A stretch of DNA of 64,000 nt from Algoriphagus aestuarii (GCA_017051695.1 JAFIDK010000007.1:1-64000), one strand, 5' to 3'; shown: positions 18,794 to 28,475, numbered from the stretch's first letter. Notes: a model not told the origin generated them from the sequence alone. Numbers and translations: made by a program.

Positions 18794-19945
18794 ATGAAAA
18801 GAATAATTGAGCAAACCTTTGCTGTGCCTTATACCTACCCTGTGATTTTCTCTGAAAATATTTTTCAGACAGAAGATCATACCTTGGCGGATTTGCTTGA
18901 TAATGGCAAAGGAGGGAAAGCATATTTTGTGATTGACAGTGGAGTGTCGGACTCACATCCTGAGCTGATCTCTCAGGTGAAAAGCTATGCTACTGCACAT
19001 CAGAAGAAATTTAAGCTTTGTGCCGAACCCTTCCTTGTACCGGGAGGAGAAGCTTCCAAAAATGATCCGAAGTTTTACGAAAAAGTAGTGGAAGCTACCC
19101 ATTTGTATGGGATTGACAGACATTCGTATATCGTAGCAATCGGAGGCGGGGCAGTATTGGATATGGTGGGATTTGCAGCAGCAGTTTCTCACAGAGGTAT
19201 CCGTCTGGTCAGGATTCCCACTACGGTTCTTTCCCAGAATGACTCGGCAGTGGGGGTGAAAAATGGAATCAACTTCTTCGGAAAGAAAAACTATTTAGGG
19301 ACCTTCGCACCACCTTTTGCGGTATTGAATGATTTCAATTTCCTAAAAACCCTGGATGACAGGGATTGGAGATCTGGGATTTCTGAGGCCATCAAAGTAG
19401 CATTGATCAAAGATCTGGATTTCTTTGAATGGATAGAGAATAACGCCGCTTCTCTGGCAGCCCGAGAGATGGAGCCAATGAAGGAATTGATCGTGAGGTG
19501 CGCTCAAATGCATTTGGATCACATTGCCGGCAAGGATCCTTTCGAAATGGGTTCTTCGAGACCTTTGGATTTTGGGCATTGGGCAGCACATAAGATGGAG
19601 CATCTCAGCAAATATGAGATTCGTCATGGTGAAGCTGTGGCCATGGGAATTGCTTTGGATTCGACATATTCTTTCCTGAAAGGGATGCTGACAGAGCCAG
19701 AATTAAACAGGATAATTTCTGTTATTTCTGAACTGGGTTTTAACTTATATCATGAGGTGCTTTCAGGCGAAATGTTGCTCAAAGGTCTGGAAGAATTCAG
19801 AGAACATCTTGGAGGTGAGTTGACAATTATGCTTTTGGCTGACTTAGGAAAAGGACAAGAAGTCCATGAAATGGATCAATCCTTAGTGATTTCAGCAGTT
19901 GAAAAATTAAAAGTATTCCAATCTGATCGGTTAATTGCCAATTGA
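18794..19945 (+). CDS. eboD: EboD, 3-dehydroquinate synthase-like sugar phosphate cyclase
   Basis: A 383-residue NAD-dependent cyclase of the AroB superfamily. The ATG at 18794 is preferred to the TTG one codon earlier. The NAD-binding glycine loop is GGGAVLDMVGFAA. The three zinc ligands line up as Glu198 (SEAIKVALIKD), His262 (LDFGHWAAH) and His278 (RHGEAVAMG), with the same 16-residue His spacing as in true DHQ synthase. The enzyme therefore looks active, but its place in the ebo cluster, away from shikimate genes, suggests a different cyclitol-like product. Relatives include 2-epi-5-epi-valiolone-type cyclases. A duplicate aroB role is an alternative. Confidence 0.88.
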   Translation: MKRIIEQTFAVPYTYPVIFSENIFQTEDHTLADLLDNGKGGKAYFVIDSGVSDSHPELISQVKSYATAHQKKFKLCAEPFLVPGGEASKNDPKFYEKVVEATHLYGIDRHSYIVAIGGGAVLDMVGFAAAVSHRGIRLVRIPTTVLSQNDSAVGVKNGINFFGKKNYLGTFAPPFAVLNDFNFLKTLDDRDWRSGISEAIKVALIKDLDFFEWIENNAASLAAREMEPMKELIVRCAQMHLDHIAGKDPFEMGSSRPLDFGHWAAHKMEHLSKYEIRHGEAVAMGIALDSTYSFLKGMLTEPELNRIISVISELGFNLYHEVLSGEMLLKGLEEFREHLGGELTIMLLADLGKGQEVHEMDQSLVISAVEKLKVFQSDRLIAN

Positions 19946-19976
19946 ATTAGATACCAATCCATAATCTTTACAAAAA

Positions 19977-21188
19977 ATGATCATAAAAGAAGGAACACAC
20001 CTGACATATTGCACCAATATTCACCCTGGGGAAAGCTGGCAGGAAACCTTCGATAATCTAAAAAAATATATTCCAGGCATCAAAGAAGAATTGACTCCTG
20101 ATCATTCGTTTGGGATCGGACTTAGACTCTCACATGAGGCGAGTTTGGTGTTGCAGAAACCAGGCGAGTTGGAGACTTTTAAAACTTGGCTGGAGGAGAA
20201 TAACTGCTATGTATTTACCATGAATGGCTTTCCCTATGGGGGTTTTCATGGGCAGATAGTCAAAGATGAGGTGCATGCACCGGATTGGACCACCAAGGAA
20301 AGACGGGATTATACCATACGACTTTTTGAAATTTTAGCGGAGTTGCTTCCTGATGAAATGGAAGGAGGGATTTCCACTTCGCCGCTTTCTTACCGTTTCT
20401 GGTTTGCCAATCAGCAGGACTTGGATCGGGCTATTACCAAATCCACTACCCATTTGGCTCAAGTGGTTTCAAAACTGATAGAAATCAAGCAAAAAACCGG
20501 GAAAGTCCTTCACTTGGACATTGAACCTGAGCCAGATGGAATCTTGGAGAATACCGCGGAAATGTTGGCTTATTTCAAAGACTGGTTGATCCCAATGGGA
20601 ACAAGGGATTTGATGGATAATTTGGCAATGAGTCAGGAAGATGCTGAAGCAGCCATCAAGGAACACATCCGGCTGTGCTACGATGTTTGCCATTTTGCAT
20701 TAGTCTATGAAAAACCAGAGGATGTTTTTAATGCCATGAAAGCTGCTGGCATCCAAATCGGGAAAATTCAGATTTCTGCTGCTTTGAAGCTGGCTATTCC
20801 AGAATCCAAATCAGATCGAGAGGCTATTCGTACCACTTTGAAGCCTTTTGCTGAATCTACCTATCTACATCAGGTAATTGGGAAAAATCAGGGCAATCAA
20901 CTTGAATCATTTCGGGATTTGGATCAAGCCTTGGAAGCATTGGATCAGGTCAACCAAGATGAATGGAGAATTCATTTTCATGTGCCCGTATTTTTATCTG
21001 ATTATGGCAGGGTTTCTTCCACTCAATCCGAAATTTTGGAAGTTTTGGATTATCTCAAAAAAGAGAAAATCACGGATCATCTGGAAGTAGAAACGTATAC
21101 CTGGGACGTACTTCCTGAAGGAATGAACATCGATATTCAGAGCTCCATCATCCGAGAGCTTACCTGGGTAGCAGAAAATTTGAAATAA
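19977..21188 (+). CDS. eboE: EboE, metabolite-traffic TIM-barrel protein
   Basis: A 403-residue protein of the xylose-isomerase-like TIM-barrel type that matches EboE in size and context. The N-terminus KEGTHLTYCTNIHPGESW is characteristic. Possible metal-site segments are LHLDIEPEPDG, LCYDVCHFALVYE, IQISAAL and IHFHVPVF. It has no signal peptide and is presumably cytosolic. The reaction is unknown. It lies 31 bp after eboD and 2 bp before eboF. Confidence 0.88.
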   Translation: MIIKEGTHLTYCTNIHPGESWQETFDNLKKYIPGIKEELTPDHSFGIGLRLSHEASLVLQKPGELETFKTWLEENNCYVFTMNGFPYGGFHGQIVKDEVHAPDWTTKERRDYTIRLFEILAELLPDEMEGGISTSPLSYRFWFANQQDLDRAITKSTTHLAQVVSKLIEIKQKTGKVLHLDIEPEPDGILENTAEMLAYFKDWLIPMGTRDLMDNLAMSQEDAEAAIKEHIRLCYDVCHFALVYEKPEDVFNAMKAAGIQIGKIQISAALKLAIPESKSDREAIRTTLKPFAESTYLHQVIGKNQGNQLESFRDLDQALEALDQVNQDEWRIHFHVPVFLSDYGRVSSTQSEILEVLDYLKKEKITDHLEVETYTWDVLPEGMNIDIQSSIIRELTWVAENLK

Positions 21189-21190
21189 AC

Positions 21191-22564
21191 ATGAAAAAAA
21201 CCGTCGTCATAGATGTGGTAGCATTATCACAAAGACTGATAGGGGATCATACACCATTTTTGAAAAAGTGGACTTCCAAGTCTCATCAAGCCACTATTAA
21301 TCCGGTATTACCCGCAGTAACCACCTCTGCTCAGTCTACTTATTTAACCGGAAAGTGGCCAACTGACCATGGGATTGTAGGAAATGGCTGGTATTTTCAA
21401 GACGAATGCGAAATCAAGTTTTGGCGACAGTCCAATAAATTGGTACAGGCAAAAAACGTTTGGGATCTGGCGAAAGAGAAAGATCCAAAATTCACCGTGT
21501 CCAATATGTTTTGGTGGTATAATATGTATTCTACTGCCGATTATCAGGTGACGCCGAGACCCTTATATCCTAGCGATGGGAGAAAAATACCAGATTGCCA
21601 TACTCATCCGATGGATCTCCGTGACCGTCTACAAAAGGAATTAGGGCAGTTTCCTTTGTTTACTTTTTGGGGGCCAAACACGAATATATCATCTACAAAA
21701 TGGATCGCAGAAGCCTCCAAAAAAGTAGATGAATGGAAAAACCCCACGCTCACTTTGATTTATCTTCCCCACTTGGATTATGGGCTTCAGAAATACGGGA
21801 TAGATTTTCCTAAAATCTCCAAAGATCTTAATGAGATTGATGCTGTCTGCGAAGACTTGATTACCTATTATGAAAAGCAGGGTGCTGAAGTGATTTTGCT
21901 TTCTGAATATGGCATTACATCCGTGAATCACCCAGTTCACCTCAATAGGATTTTCAGAAATGCCGGATTGATTCAGGTGAAAGATGAGTTGGGTTTGGAG
22001 ACATTAGACGCAGGGACTAGTCGGGCTTTTGCAGTGGTGGATCACCAGTTGGCCCATATTCATGTAAAAGACAAAAAAGACCTTCCTTTGGTAAAGAAGC
22101 TTCTGGAGGAAACACCGGGAGTTGAGTTGATTTTAGATGAGGAAGGGAAGAAGAAGTACCACTTGGATCATGAAAGATCTGGAGATTTTGTGGTGGTGGC
22201 TGATAAGAATTCCTGGTTTACTTATTACTTCTGGCTGGATGATGCCAAAGCTCCAGATTATGCCAGATGTGTGGCAATTCATCAGAAACCCGGTTATGAT
22301 CCGGTGGAGTTATTTGTGAACCCGGAGTTTAAGTTACCAATGGTAAAAATGGGAATGAAGGTTCTCAAAAAGAAATTAGGTTTCAGGTATCTGATGGATG
22401 TGATCCCGTTGGATGCTAATTTGGTCAAAGGAGCCCATGGAAGAATCCCGGAAGACAAGTTGGACCATCCGGTATTTTTCTCCTCCGACACATCCTTGAC
22501 AACTGACTCACAAATAGAACCTACGGATATTCAAAGTCTGATTTTGAAAAAGATTTTTGGGTAA
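21191..22564 (+). CDS. eboF: EboF, alkaline phosphatase/nucleotide pyrophosphatase-like protein
   Basis: A 457-residue member of the type I phosphodiesterase/nucleotide pyrophosphatase family without a signal peptide. Visible active-site elements are an N-terminal Asp (VVIDVVALS), the nucleophile region PAVTTSAQSTYLTG followed by HGIVGNGWYF, YLPHLDYGLQ, and a C-terminal GAHGR. The usual Asp-His-Gly metal motif reads SEYGITS, so two ligands differ from the canonical enzyme. It may hydrolyse a phosphodiester or phosphate on the ebo metabolite, or it may have lost the standard chemistry. It is the last ebo gene and ends just before a strong shared terminator. Confidence 0.83.
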   Translation: MKKTVVIDVVALSQRLIGDHTPFLKKWTSKSHQATINPVLPAVTTSAQSTYLTGKWPTDHGIVGNGWYFQDECEIKFWRQSNKLVQAKNVWDLAKEKDPKFTVSNMFWWYNMYSTADYQVTPRPLYPSDGRKIPDCHTHPMDLRDRLQKELGQFPLFTFWGPNTNISSTKWIAEASKKVDEWKNPTLTLIYLPHLDYGLQKYGIDFPKISKDLNEIDAVCEDLITYYEKQGAEVILLSEYGITSVNHPVHLNRIFRNAGLIQVKDELGLETLDAGTSRAFAVVDHQLAHIHVKDKKDLPLVKKLLEETPGVELILDEEGKKKYHLDHERSGDFVVVADKNSWFTYYFWLDDAKAPDYARCVAIHQKPGYDPVELFVNPEFKLPMVKMGMKVLKKKLGFRYLMDVIPLDANLVKGAHGRIPEDKLDHPVFFSSDTSLTTDSQIEPTDIQSLILKKIFG

Positions 22565-22588
22565 TATTTAAATGATGAAATGAAAGAA

Positions 22589-22621
22589 AAAAAGCCATCC
22601 CCAATATGAGGATGGCTTTTT
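22589..22621. terminator. Bidirectional terminator between eboF and the ThuA fusion gene
   Basis: AAAAAGCCATCC (22589-22600) pairs with GGATGGCTTTTT (22610-22621) over 12 bp. T tracts occur on both strands, so it can end both converging transcripts. Confidence 0.92.
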
Positions 22622-22641
22622 GTTGGTTATAAGGTTGGTTA

Positions 22642-25600
22642 TTATTTTGCGTTGAAAGTCAAGCCTGAAACTATAAATGTTCCCGCTCCACCGTCATTTT
22701 TAGGTTTTGTCACGACAAAGAGTTTATGGAGTTTTCCATCGGCATTTCCTGTCAAAGGAATAGTAAATGGTGCGAAGCTTGGTGCGCCTTCAGGTCCATT
22801 GGAAGGTTGCTGAACAAATGTATGAGAACCTACCAATTCACCAGTTGGGCTGTCCAGTCTTAGTTCAAATTCATATTCGTCCCCAAGACTCCCTACTGTC
22901 ACTGCTATTGCTGTTACCGATCCTACATCTGTCAGATCAATTCCATTTACTACAAATGAGGCTTCGTTTTTCGGTACCATAACTAAATTGTTACCCTCAT
23001 AGGTCATGCTGCTATAACCTCCGGTATAATCCGTAGTAGTTGCCATATCGATGGTATTTCCTTTTAGAAGCAAAGTGGAAGTTCCAGTCAATGGCTTGAT
23101 GTTTTCTCCACCTTGATCTGTGTAAGAAGCATTGAGCATTAAGACGCCGTTTGGCACTGCTTTTTTACCTAAAGTAGGGTCAATGCTCCCTGATGCTGGA
23201 AGAGAAGGTGTAGAAACCTGATCTAATGAAAGAATATATGCCACCAATGCGCTTAATTCAGAATCCTTTAGATCAGGATTTGCAGGCATCACAGTTTCTG
23301 CCCAGACTCCGCCTCCTCCGTTTTTGATCTTGTTTTTCAGGTATTCAATGTCACTTTCATTATATTTTTTGGCCACATCGATATAAGCAGGGCCTACAGA
23401 TGCTTCGGCTTCTTTATGACAGGTTTTACAGGTCAGTGTGGTAAACAATGATTTGCCAATCATGGCCTCTGTCATTACTTTATGACCCATATCAGATTCT
23501 GCCTGGTCCAAGCCTTCGATGTAGTCTGCTGAAACATAAAGAGTGCTTAGATCAGTGGAAGCTTCAGGATGATCTGCGTCAGAAACACTCACCTGATATG
23601 CCACCTTCTTACCTGGGAAATAGAAAGATTTGTTGCCCTGAATGGCGATCGAAACTTCAGGAGCGATATTTCCGGAATAAACGGAAGCCATGCCACTTGT
23701 CCCGGTCAATCCTGCAGGATCCGTTGCTGTCACTTTGACCTCATATTCTCCGATAGAATTGAAGGTATGAGTGAGCGTGGGAACATCAGTGCTCTTAGTT
23801 TCTCCATTTCCAAGATCCCAAGTATAGGTCAAAGCATCGTTTTCAGGATCTGATGATTTTGCCGTAAAGATGACTGTCAATGGATTTTTACCTGAAGTCT
23901 TATCAGCGCTGATAGCACTGATTTGAGGGGCTCTGTTGCCTCCATTGTAGTCAATTCTAAACAGTCCTGCATCAGGGTTTTTGGCGAACCAGCCATTACC
24001 GTATTCCAAAATATACATCCTGCCATCAGGACCCATTTCCATATCGATAGGAGCATTGAATTTGGTGCTTGCCATAAATGGCTCCATTTTATCAAAATCT
24101 CCATTTTCTTTGATAGTTACGGCTTTGATCCAGCCTCGGATCCAATCATAGATAAAGATCTTTCCATCATAATATTCAGGGAATTTCGTGTCCGCATTAT
24201 ACATGTCTGAATAATAAACAGGACCTGCCATCGCATTTCTACCACCAGAGCCTACAGAAGGGAATTCTGCGGATACTCCATAAGGATACCAAATAAATGC
24301 CGGTGCCAAGGCAGGAAGGTTTTTAATACCTGTATTGTTGACAGAATTATTTTGTGGGCCATTTGGATCAAAAGCAGGTCCTACCTCTCCGGTTTCATAA
24401 TCGAACTCGTGGTAAGCGTAGTTGTTTCCGACAAAATAGGGCCATCCAAAATTACCTGCTTTTCTAGCTTGGTTTAATTCGTCGTACCCTCTAGGACCTC
24501 TGGTAGCCATACTGTCAGCATTGGCATCTGGACCCACTTCACCCCAATATAAATACCCGTTTTTCTGATCAACTGAAATTCTATAAGGATTTCTATTTCC
24601 CTGAACATAAATTTCAGGCCTTGTTCCTTCGGTACCTTCTGGGTAAAGGTTTCCTGCTGGAATATCATAAGAACCATCTTCATTTACTTTGATTCGAAGA
24701 ATTTTACCTCTTAGATCATTTGCGTTTCCTGAGGTTCTTCTCGCATCGTATTGCTCTCTTCCTGGTCTTTGATCCAGCGGAGCAAAACCATTGTTTACAA
24801 ACTTGGAATCTGCTTGGTTGAAAGGAGTAGAGTTATCTCCCAAAGACAAAAACAAGTTTCCATCTTTGTCGAAAGCGATAGATCCACCTGTATGACAGCA
24901 AATATCTCTGTCTGAATGAATGTCCATAATCACCACTTCGGAAGCCATATCCCAAGTGTCATTTTTGAAAGTGAATCTGGAAAGTCTGTTGATTTCCTCA
25001 TCTCCAGATGGTGCATAGTAGACAAAGACGTATCCGTTTTCGGCATAATTCGGATCTTTTTGGATCCCCATCAAGCCTTCTTCCGCATTAACTCCTTTGA
25101 CTTCAGTTTTCCAATAAACATCCAGCTTGGCTATTTCTTTCAGTTCCTCTGTTTCATTGTCAAAGAATAGAATTTCACCTCTTCGCTGTGCTACCAGAAT
25201 ATCCAGATTCGGTAAAATGGTCATTTCTGTTGGCTCGGTAAATTCTGAAACTGCCAATGGGGTTTTGGTGAACCTGTTTTCTTCAGGGACTCTTTTTGAT
25301 TTGGCTTTGCTGTAATCAAGCTCCAGGTTATCCCCGATAGCGTATTGAATTCCCGCCAATAAATGCGTTAGATATAGTTCCTCTGTGTAAGATTCATTGG
25401 TATGGCCTCCTCCAGTGTAAAAGGCTCTGCCACCGTCAAAGTCATGAAACCAAGCGATCGGATGCTCACCCATATCAAAGCCGCCTTTGTATGAATCTTC
25501 TTCCAGATTCAAAAGGACATGGACATCAGGGTTCATGTTTTTGTAGCTATACCACTCGTCTGTTCTTTCCCAAGGATTTGGGAGAAAGGAAGTAGCAGGG

Positions 25601-26088
25601 TTATTGGCATCTACAACAGTGATCGATCCAGGCTGAACGTTTGGATTTGGATCATTGATACCCGGGTGATCTGTAAAATAACCACCGACCAATCTACCAT
25701 ACCAGCCCCATTCGTATTCGGTATCGGCAGCTGCGTGGATGCCCACATAGCCACCCCCAGCTTGAACGTATCTTTCAAAATCAGCTTCTTGGTAGTTGTT
25801 CAGAACGTCTCCTGTAGTACTTAGAAAAATCACAGTGGAATACTGTGCTAGATTTTCTTCTGTAAATTTCTCGGATTGGGTGGTTGTGTCCACTTCAAAA
25901 CCGTTTTCGGCGCCGAGTTTTTGAATGGCTGCAATGCCATTCGGGATGGATTCATGGTGAAATCCTGCTGTCTTACTGAATACTAGTACTTTTGGTGTAC
26001 CTGAGCGCTTGTTCTTACAGCTCCAAGTACCCAAGCTTACCAGTACCACCAAAAGCAGGAGGTTACGTAGGTTTTTTGGGAATTTCAT
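22642..26088 (-). CDS. ThuA/sugar dehydrogenase/PKD/cytochrome c multidomain lipoprotein
   Basis: An 1148-residue exported lipoprotein (Cys24 after GTWS). Reading from the N-terminus: a ThuA glutamine-amidotransferase-like domain (about 32-255, with VLVFSKTAGFHHESIP and GGYVGIHAAADTEYEW); a glucose/sorbosone-dehydrogenase beta-propeller (about 275-715, with LRGKILRIKVNEDGSY and DMEMGPDGRMYILEYG); a PKD domain (about 720-805, LTYTWDLGNGETKS); a cytochrome c with CKTCH at 887-891 and VMPANPDLKDSEL; and a C-terminal CBM6-like beta-sandwich. ThuA proteins act on 3-keto-sugars, so the fusion could couple sugar oxidation, keto-sugar handling and electron export. Such fusions are common in Bacteroidota, but their substrate is not established. 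Confidence 0.9.
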   Translation of the reverse strand: MKFPKNLRNLLLLVVLVSLGTWSCKNKRSGTPKVLVFSKTAGFHHESIPNGIAAIQKLGAENGFEVDTTTQSEKFTEENLAQYSTVIFLSTTGDVLNNYQEADFERYVQAGGGYVGIHAAADTEYEWGWYGRLVGGYFTDHPGINDPNPNVQPGSITVVDANNPATSFLPNPWERTDEWYSYKNMNPDVHVLLNLEEDSYKGGFDMGEHPIAWFHDFDGGRAFYTGGGHTNESYTEELYLTHLLAGIQYAIGDNLELDYSKAKSKRVPEENRFTKTPLAVSEFTEPTEMTILPNLDILVAQRRGEILFFDNETEELKEIAKLDVYWKTEVKGVNAEEGLMGIQKDPNYAENGYVFVYYAPSGDEEINRLSRFTFKNDTWDMASEVVIMDIHSDRDICCHTGGSIAFDKDGNLFLSLGDNSTPFNQADSKFVNNGFAPLDQRPGREQYDARRTSGNANDLRGKILRIKVNEDGSYDIPAGNLYPEGTEGTRPEIYVQGNRNPYRISVDQKNGYLYWGEVGPDANADSMATRGPRGYDELNQARKAGNFGWPYFVGNNYAYHEFDYETGEVGPAFDPNGPQNNSVNNTGIKNLPALAPAFIWYPYGVSAEFPSVGSGGRNAMAGPVYYSDMYNADTKFPEYYDGKIFIYDWIRGWIKAVTIKENGDFDKMEPFMASTKFNAPIDMEMGPDGRMYILEYGNGWFAKNPDAGLFRIDYNGGNRAPQISAISADKTSGKNPLTVIFTAKSSDPENDALTYTWDLGNGETKSTDVPTLTHTFNSIGEYEVKVTATDPAGLTGTSGMASVYSGNIAPEVSIAIQGNKSFYFPGKKVAYQVSVSDADHPEASTDLSTLYVSADYIEGLDQAESDMGHKVMTEAMIGKSLFTTLTCKTCHKEAEASVGPAYIDVAKKYNESDIEYLKNKIKNGGGGVWAETVMPANPDLKDSELSALVAYILSLDQVSTPSLPASGSIDPTLGKKAVPNGVLMLNASYTDQGGENIKPLTGTSTLLLKGNTIDMATTTDYTGGYSSMTYEGNNLVMVPKNEASFVVNGIDLTDVGSVTAIAVTVGSLGDEYEFELRLDSPTGELVGSHTFVQQPSNGPEGAPSFAPFTIPLTGNADGKLHKLFVVTKPKNDGGAGTFIVSGLTFNAK

Positions 26089-26229
26089 AATATCAAAATT
26101 TTCGGAAATTAGGGAATTATAAAATAATTCGCCCTAAATAACTGAAAATCCAGTGATATTTAATTCAGAAATTCCAATTATTTCCTTTTGAGACAATAGA
26201 CTGTGGGAGGAATAAAAAAAAATCTTTGA

Positions 26230-27378
26230 TTAATCCAGCAAATGTGCTCCTTCAGATAAAGTAACCTCAATGAAATCAGGCTGGATGCCGAATTTCTCTT
26301 CGTAGCGTTCTGAAATAAATTTTTTAAAATCCGGGAGCTGATTTTCATCCAATAGGTTGATAGTACAGCCACCAAAGCCTCCTCCCATCATTCTTGAGCC
26401 TAATACATATTCTTTGGTCCATGATTCAGAAGCCAGAAAATCCAATTCTTCGCAGCTGACTTCATACTCATTTTTAAGACTTTCATGTGATGCCTTCATC
26501 AATTTTCCAAAACTGATGAGATCTCCTTTTTTTAAGCTTTCTCCAGCTTGATGTACTCTTGTATCCTCTAAAATGACATGTTTTGCTTTGGGAAATAATT
26601 CCTCCGGCAATATGTTTTTCACTTGTTCGAGTTGGGCCTCTTTTAAATCCCGGAGGGTTTTGATTCCGGGAAAAGTTTCAGAAAGGATCCGGACGCTTTC
26701 TTCACAGGCGGCTCTTCTTTTATTGTATGCAGAATCTGCCAGCTTGTGTTTTACTTTGGTGTTTACCAAAAGTAAGCAGTATTTACCCAAGTTAATCGGA
26801 ACTTCTTCATGGCTGTTTGATCTGCAATCCAAGAGGAGAGCATGATTTTCCTTTCCAAAAGCCGAAGCATATGGATCCATAATTCCGCAATTTAATCCTT
26901 CAAAAAGCTGCTCGGATTTTTGCGCATAAAGAGCCATGGACTTTTTTGGGATTTTAAACCCAAATAGTCCGCTGAGGCCAGTAGCAATACTGACAGATAA
27001 AGCTGCCGATGAAGATAAACCAGAACCTACCGGGATATTTCCCCCAAAAACCATATTGAAACCTCTTGCCGGGTAGCCGGCCTGTTTAAACTGGGCTACC
27101 ATTCCCATGACGTAATTTGCCCAATGGCCTTTTTTGGGAGAAAAGGAGTTTACATCAAATACAAAATCTTCCCTGAAATCCAATGAATGGACATTAGCTG
27201 AATTGCTTTCGTTTTTTTGAATTCCTACCCAGATACCTTGTGATACTGCAGCTGGGAAGACAAACCCTTCCTGATAATCTGTATGTTCGCCGATGAGGTT
27301 GATTCTGCCTGGGGCAAATGCCAGGATAGGCTCTTGAGAAAAAATCTCAAGAAAAGAATTTGTGATCAAATCACGCAT
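26230..27378 (-). CDS. galK: Galactokinase
   Basis: A 382-residue GHMP kinase that phosphorylates galactose to galactose-1-phosphate with ATP in the Leloir pathway. Diagnostic motifs are APGRINLIGEHTDY near residue 22 (galactokinase signature), GNIPVGSGLSSSAALSV (ATP-binding motif) and SRMMGGGFGGCTINL near the C-terminus. Length is standard. Its ATG abuts the stop of the LacI gene (TAA-ATG), so the two are one operon. The galM gene for the preceding mutarotation step is elsewhere in the window, at 47844. Confidence 0.96.
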   Translation of the reverse strand: MRDLITNSFLEIFSQEPILAFAPGRINLIGEHTDYQEGFVFPAAVSQGIWVGIQKNESNSANVHSLDFREDFVFDVNSFSPKKGHWANYVMGMVAQFKQAGYPARGFNMVFGGNIPVGSGLSSSAALSVSIATGLSGLFGFKIPKKSMALYAQKSEQLFEGLNCGIMDPYASAFGKENHALLLDCRSNSHEEVPINLGKYCLLLVNTKVKHKLADSAYNKRRAACEESVRILSETFPGIKTLRDLKEAQLEQVKNILPEELFPKAKHVILEDTRVHQAGESLKKGDLISFGKLMKASHESLKNEYEVSCEELDFLASESWTKEYVLGSRMMGGGFGGCTINLLDENQLPDFKKFISERYEEKFGIQPDFIEVTLSEGAHLLD

Positions 27379-28404
27379 TTAATGACTGATTTCGGTGGAT
27401 TTTCTAGGAATAAGGGTAGTCTCCAATACGATAGAAATAGGATCGTCTGAGGCAATTCCATCTAGCTGATCGAGGAGGTGACTTACTGCCAACTTGCCCA
27501 TTTCATAGCCTGGTTGAGAGACAGTCGTCAAAGGAGGTTCCACTACAGCGGCTGTAGGATTGTTAGTGAATCCAGCTAAAGCAATGTCTTGGGGAATCCG
27601 GATGCCTTGACTTTTCCAATGCATCAAAACTTCCACTGCTACTGGATCGATCATGCAAAAGACTCCATCAGGCCTGTTCTCCATTTGGAGGATTTCTTCC
27701 GCAACAGCCATATTTCCTTCCGTGGTCAAATCGGTGATTTTTATAAGAGATGGATCTTCTGCCACTCCAAATTCTGCAAGGGCTTTTAGATAGCCTTCTT
27801 TTCTTTTTTTACTGATATATAAATCTTCCGGTCCGGAAACATACATCACGCGTTTGCAGCCAACTTCTAACAGATGCTTGGTGACCTGATAGGCTCCACC
27901 AATGTCATTGAAAGTAACTTTGGATACTGGGATATCTTCCTGAACTCTATCGAAAAGGACAAATGGGATTTCCCTGTTATATAATTCAAAAAGATGCTCG
28001 TAATGATTAGTCTCCCTGCTCAATGAGATCAAAAGCGCATCGACTTGGCTGGAAACCAAAGTTTTGATGTTGGCGATTTCCAATTCCAAATGCTCATTGG
28101 ACTGACAGATCATCACATTGTATCCCCTGGTCGTTGCCTGATCCTGAATCCCCGAAATACAGGAGGCAAAAAAGTGCGAGGTGATTTCAGGTACGATGAC
28201 ACCGAGTGTTTTGGTACGACTGATACGGAGACTTTGTGCGAGAAGATTGGGTTGGTAATTCATCTCCTTAGCCATTTCCACAATTTTCCGCTTGGTCTCC
28301 GGATGTAATTCAGGAGAGTCTTTCAAGGCCCTGGAAATGGTAGAAACCGATACGCCTAATTTCTTGGCGATTTCTTTCATTGTTACCTGATGCCCTTTTT
28401 TCAT
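27379..28404 (-). CDS. LacI family transcriptional regulator
   Basis: A 341-residue regulator with an N-terminal HTH (VTMKEIAKKLGVSVSTISRALKDSPELHPETKRKI) and hinge, then a periplasmic-binding-protein-like sensor (TLGVIVPEITSHFF, VTFNDIGGAYQVTKHL, VSQPGYEMGKLAV). It probably controls the immediately following galK in response to galactose or a related sugar, given the zero-base junction. Other targets cannot be assigned, and I did not find a clear palindromic operator in the 71-bp gap upstream. Confidence 0.93.
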   Translation of the reverse strand: MKKGHQVTMKEIAKKLGVSVSTISRALKDSPELHPETKRKIVEMAKEMNYQPNLLAQSLRISRTKTLGVIVPEITSHFFASCISGIQDQATTRGYNVMICQSNEHLELEIANIKTLVSSQVDALLISLSRETNHYEHLFELYNREIPFVLFDRVQEDIPVSKVTFNDIGGAYQVTKHLLEVGCKRVMYVSGPEDLYISKKRKEGYLKALAEFGVAEDPSLIKITDLTTEGNMAVAEEILQMENRPDGVFCMIDPVAVEVLMHWKSQGIRIPQDIALAGFTNNPTAAVVEPPLTTVSQPGYEMGKLAVSHLLDQLDGIASDDPISIVLETTLIPRKSTEISH

Positions 28405-28475
28405 GGGTAAACTTTGGTTAGCTAAAGCGCATTCAATTGCACATTAGACAGAAGTGAATTGGAAAGATAAGTTAT

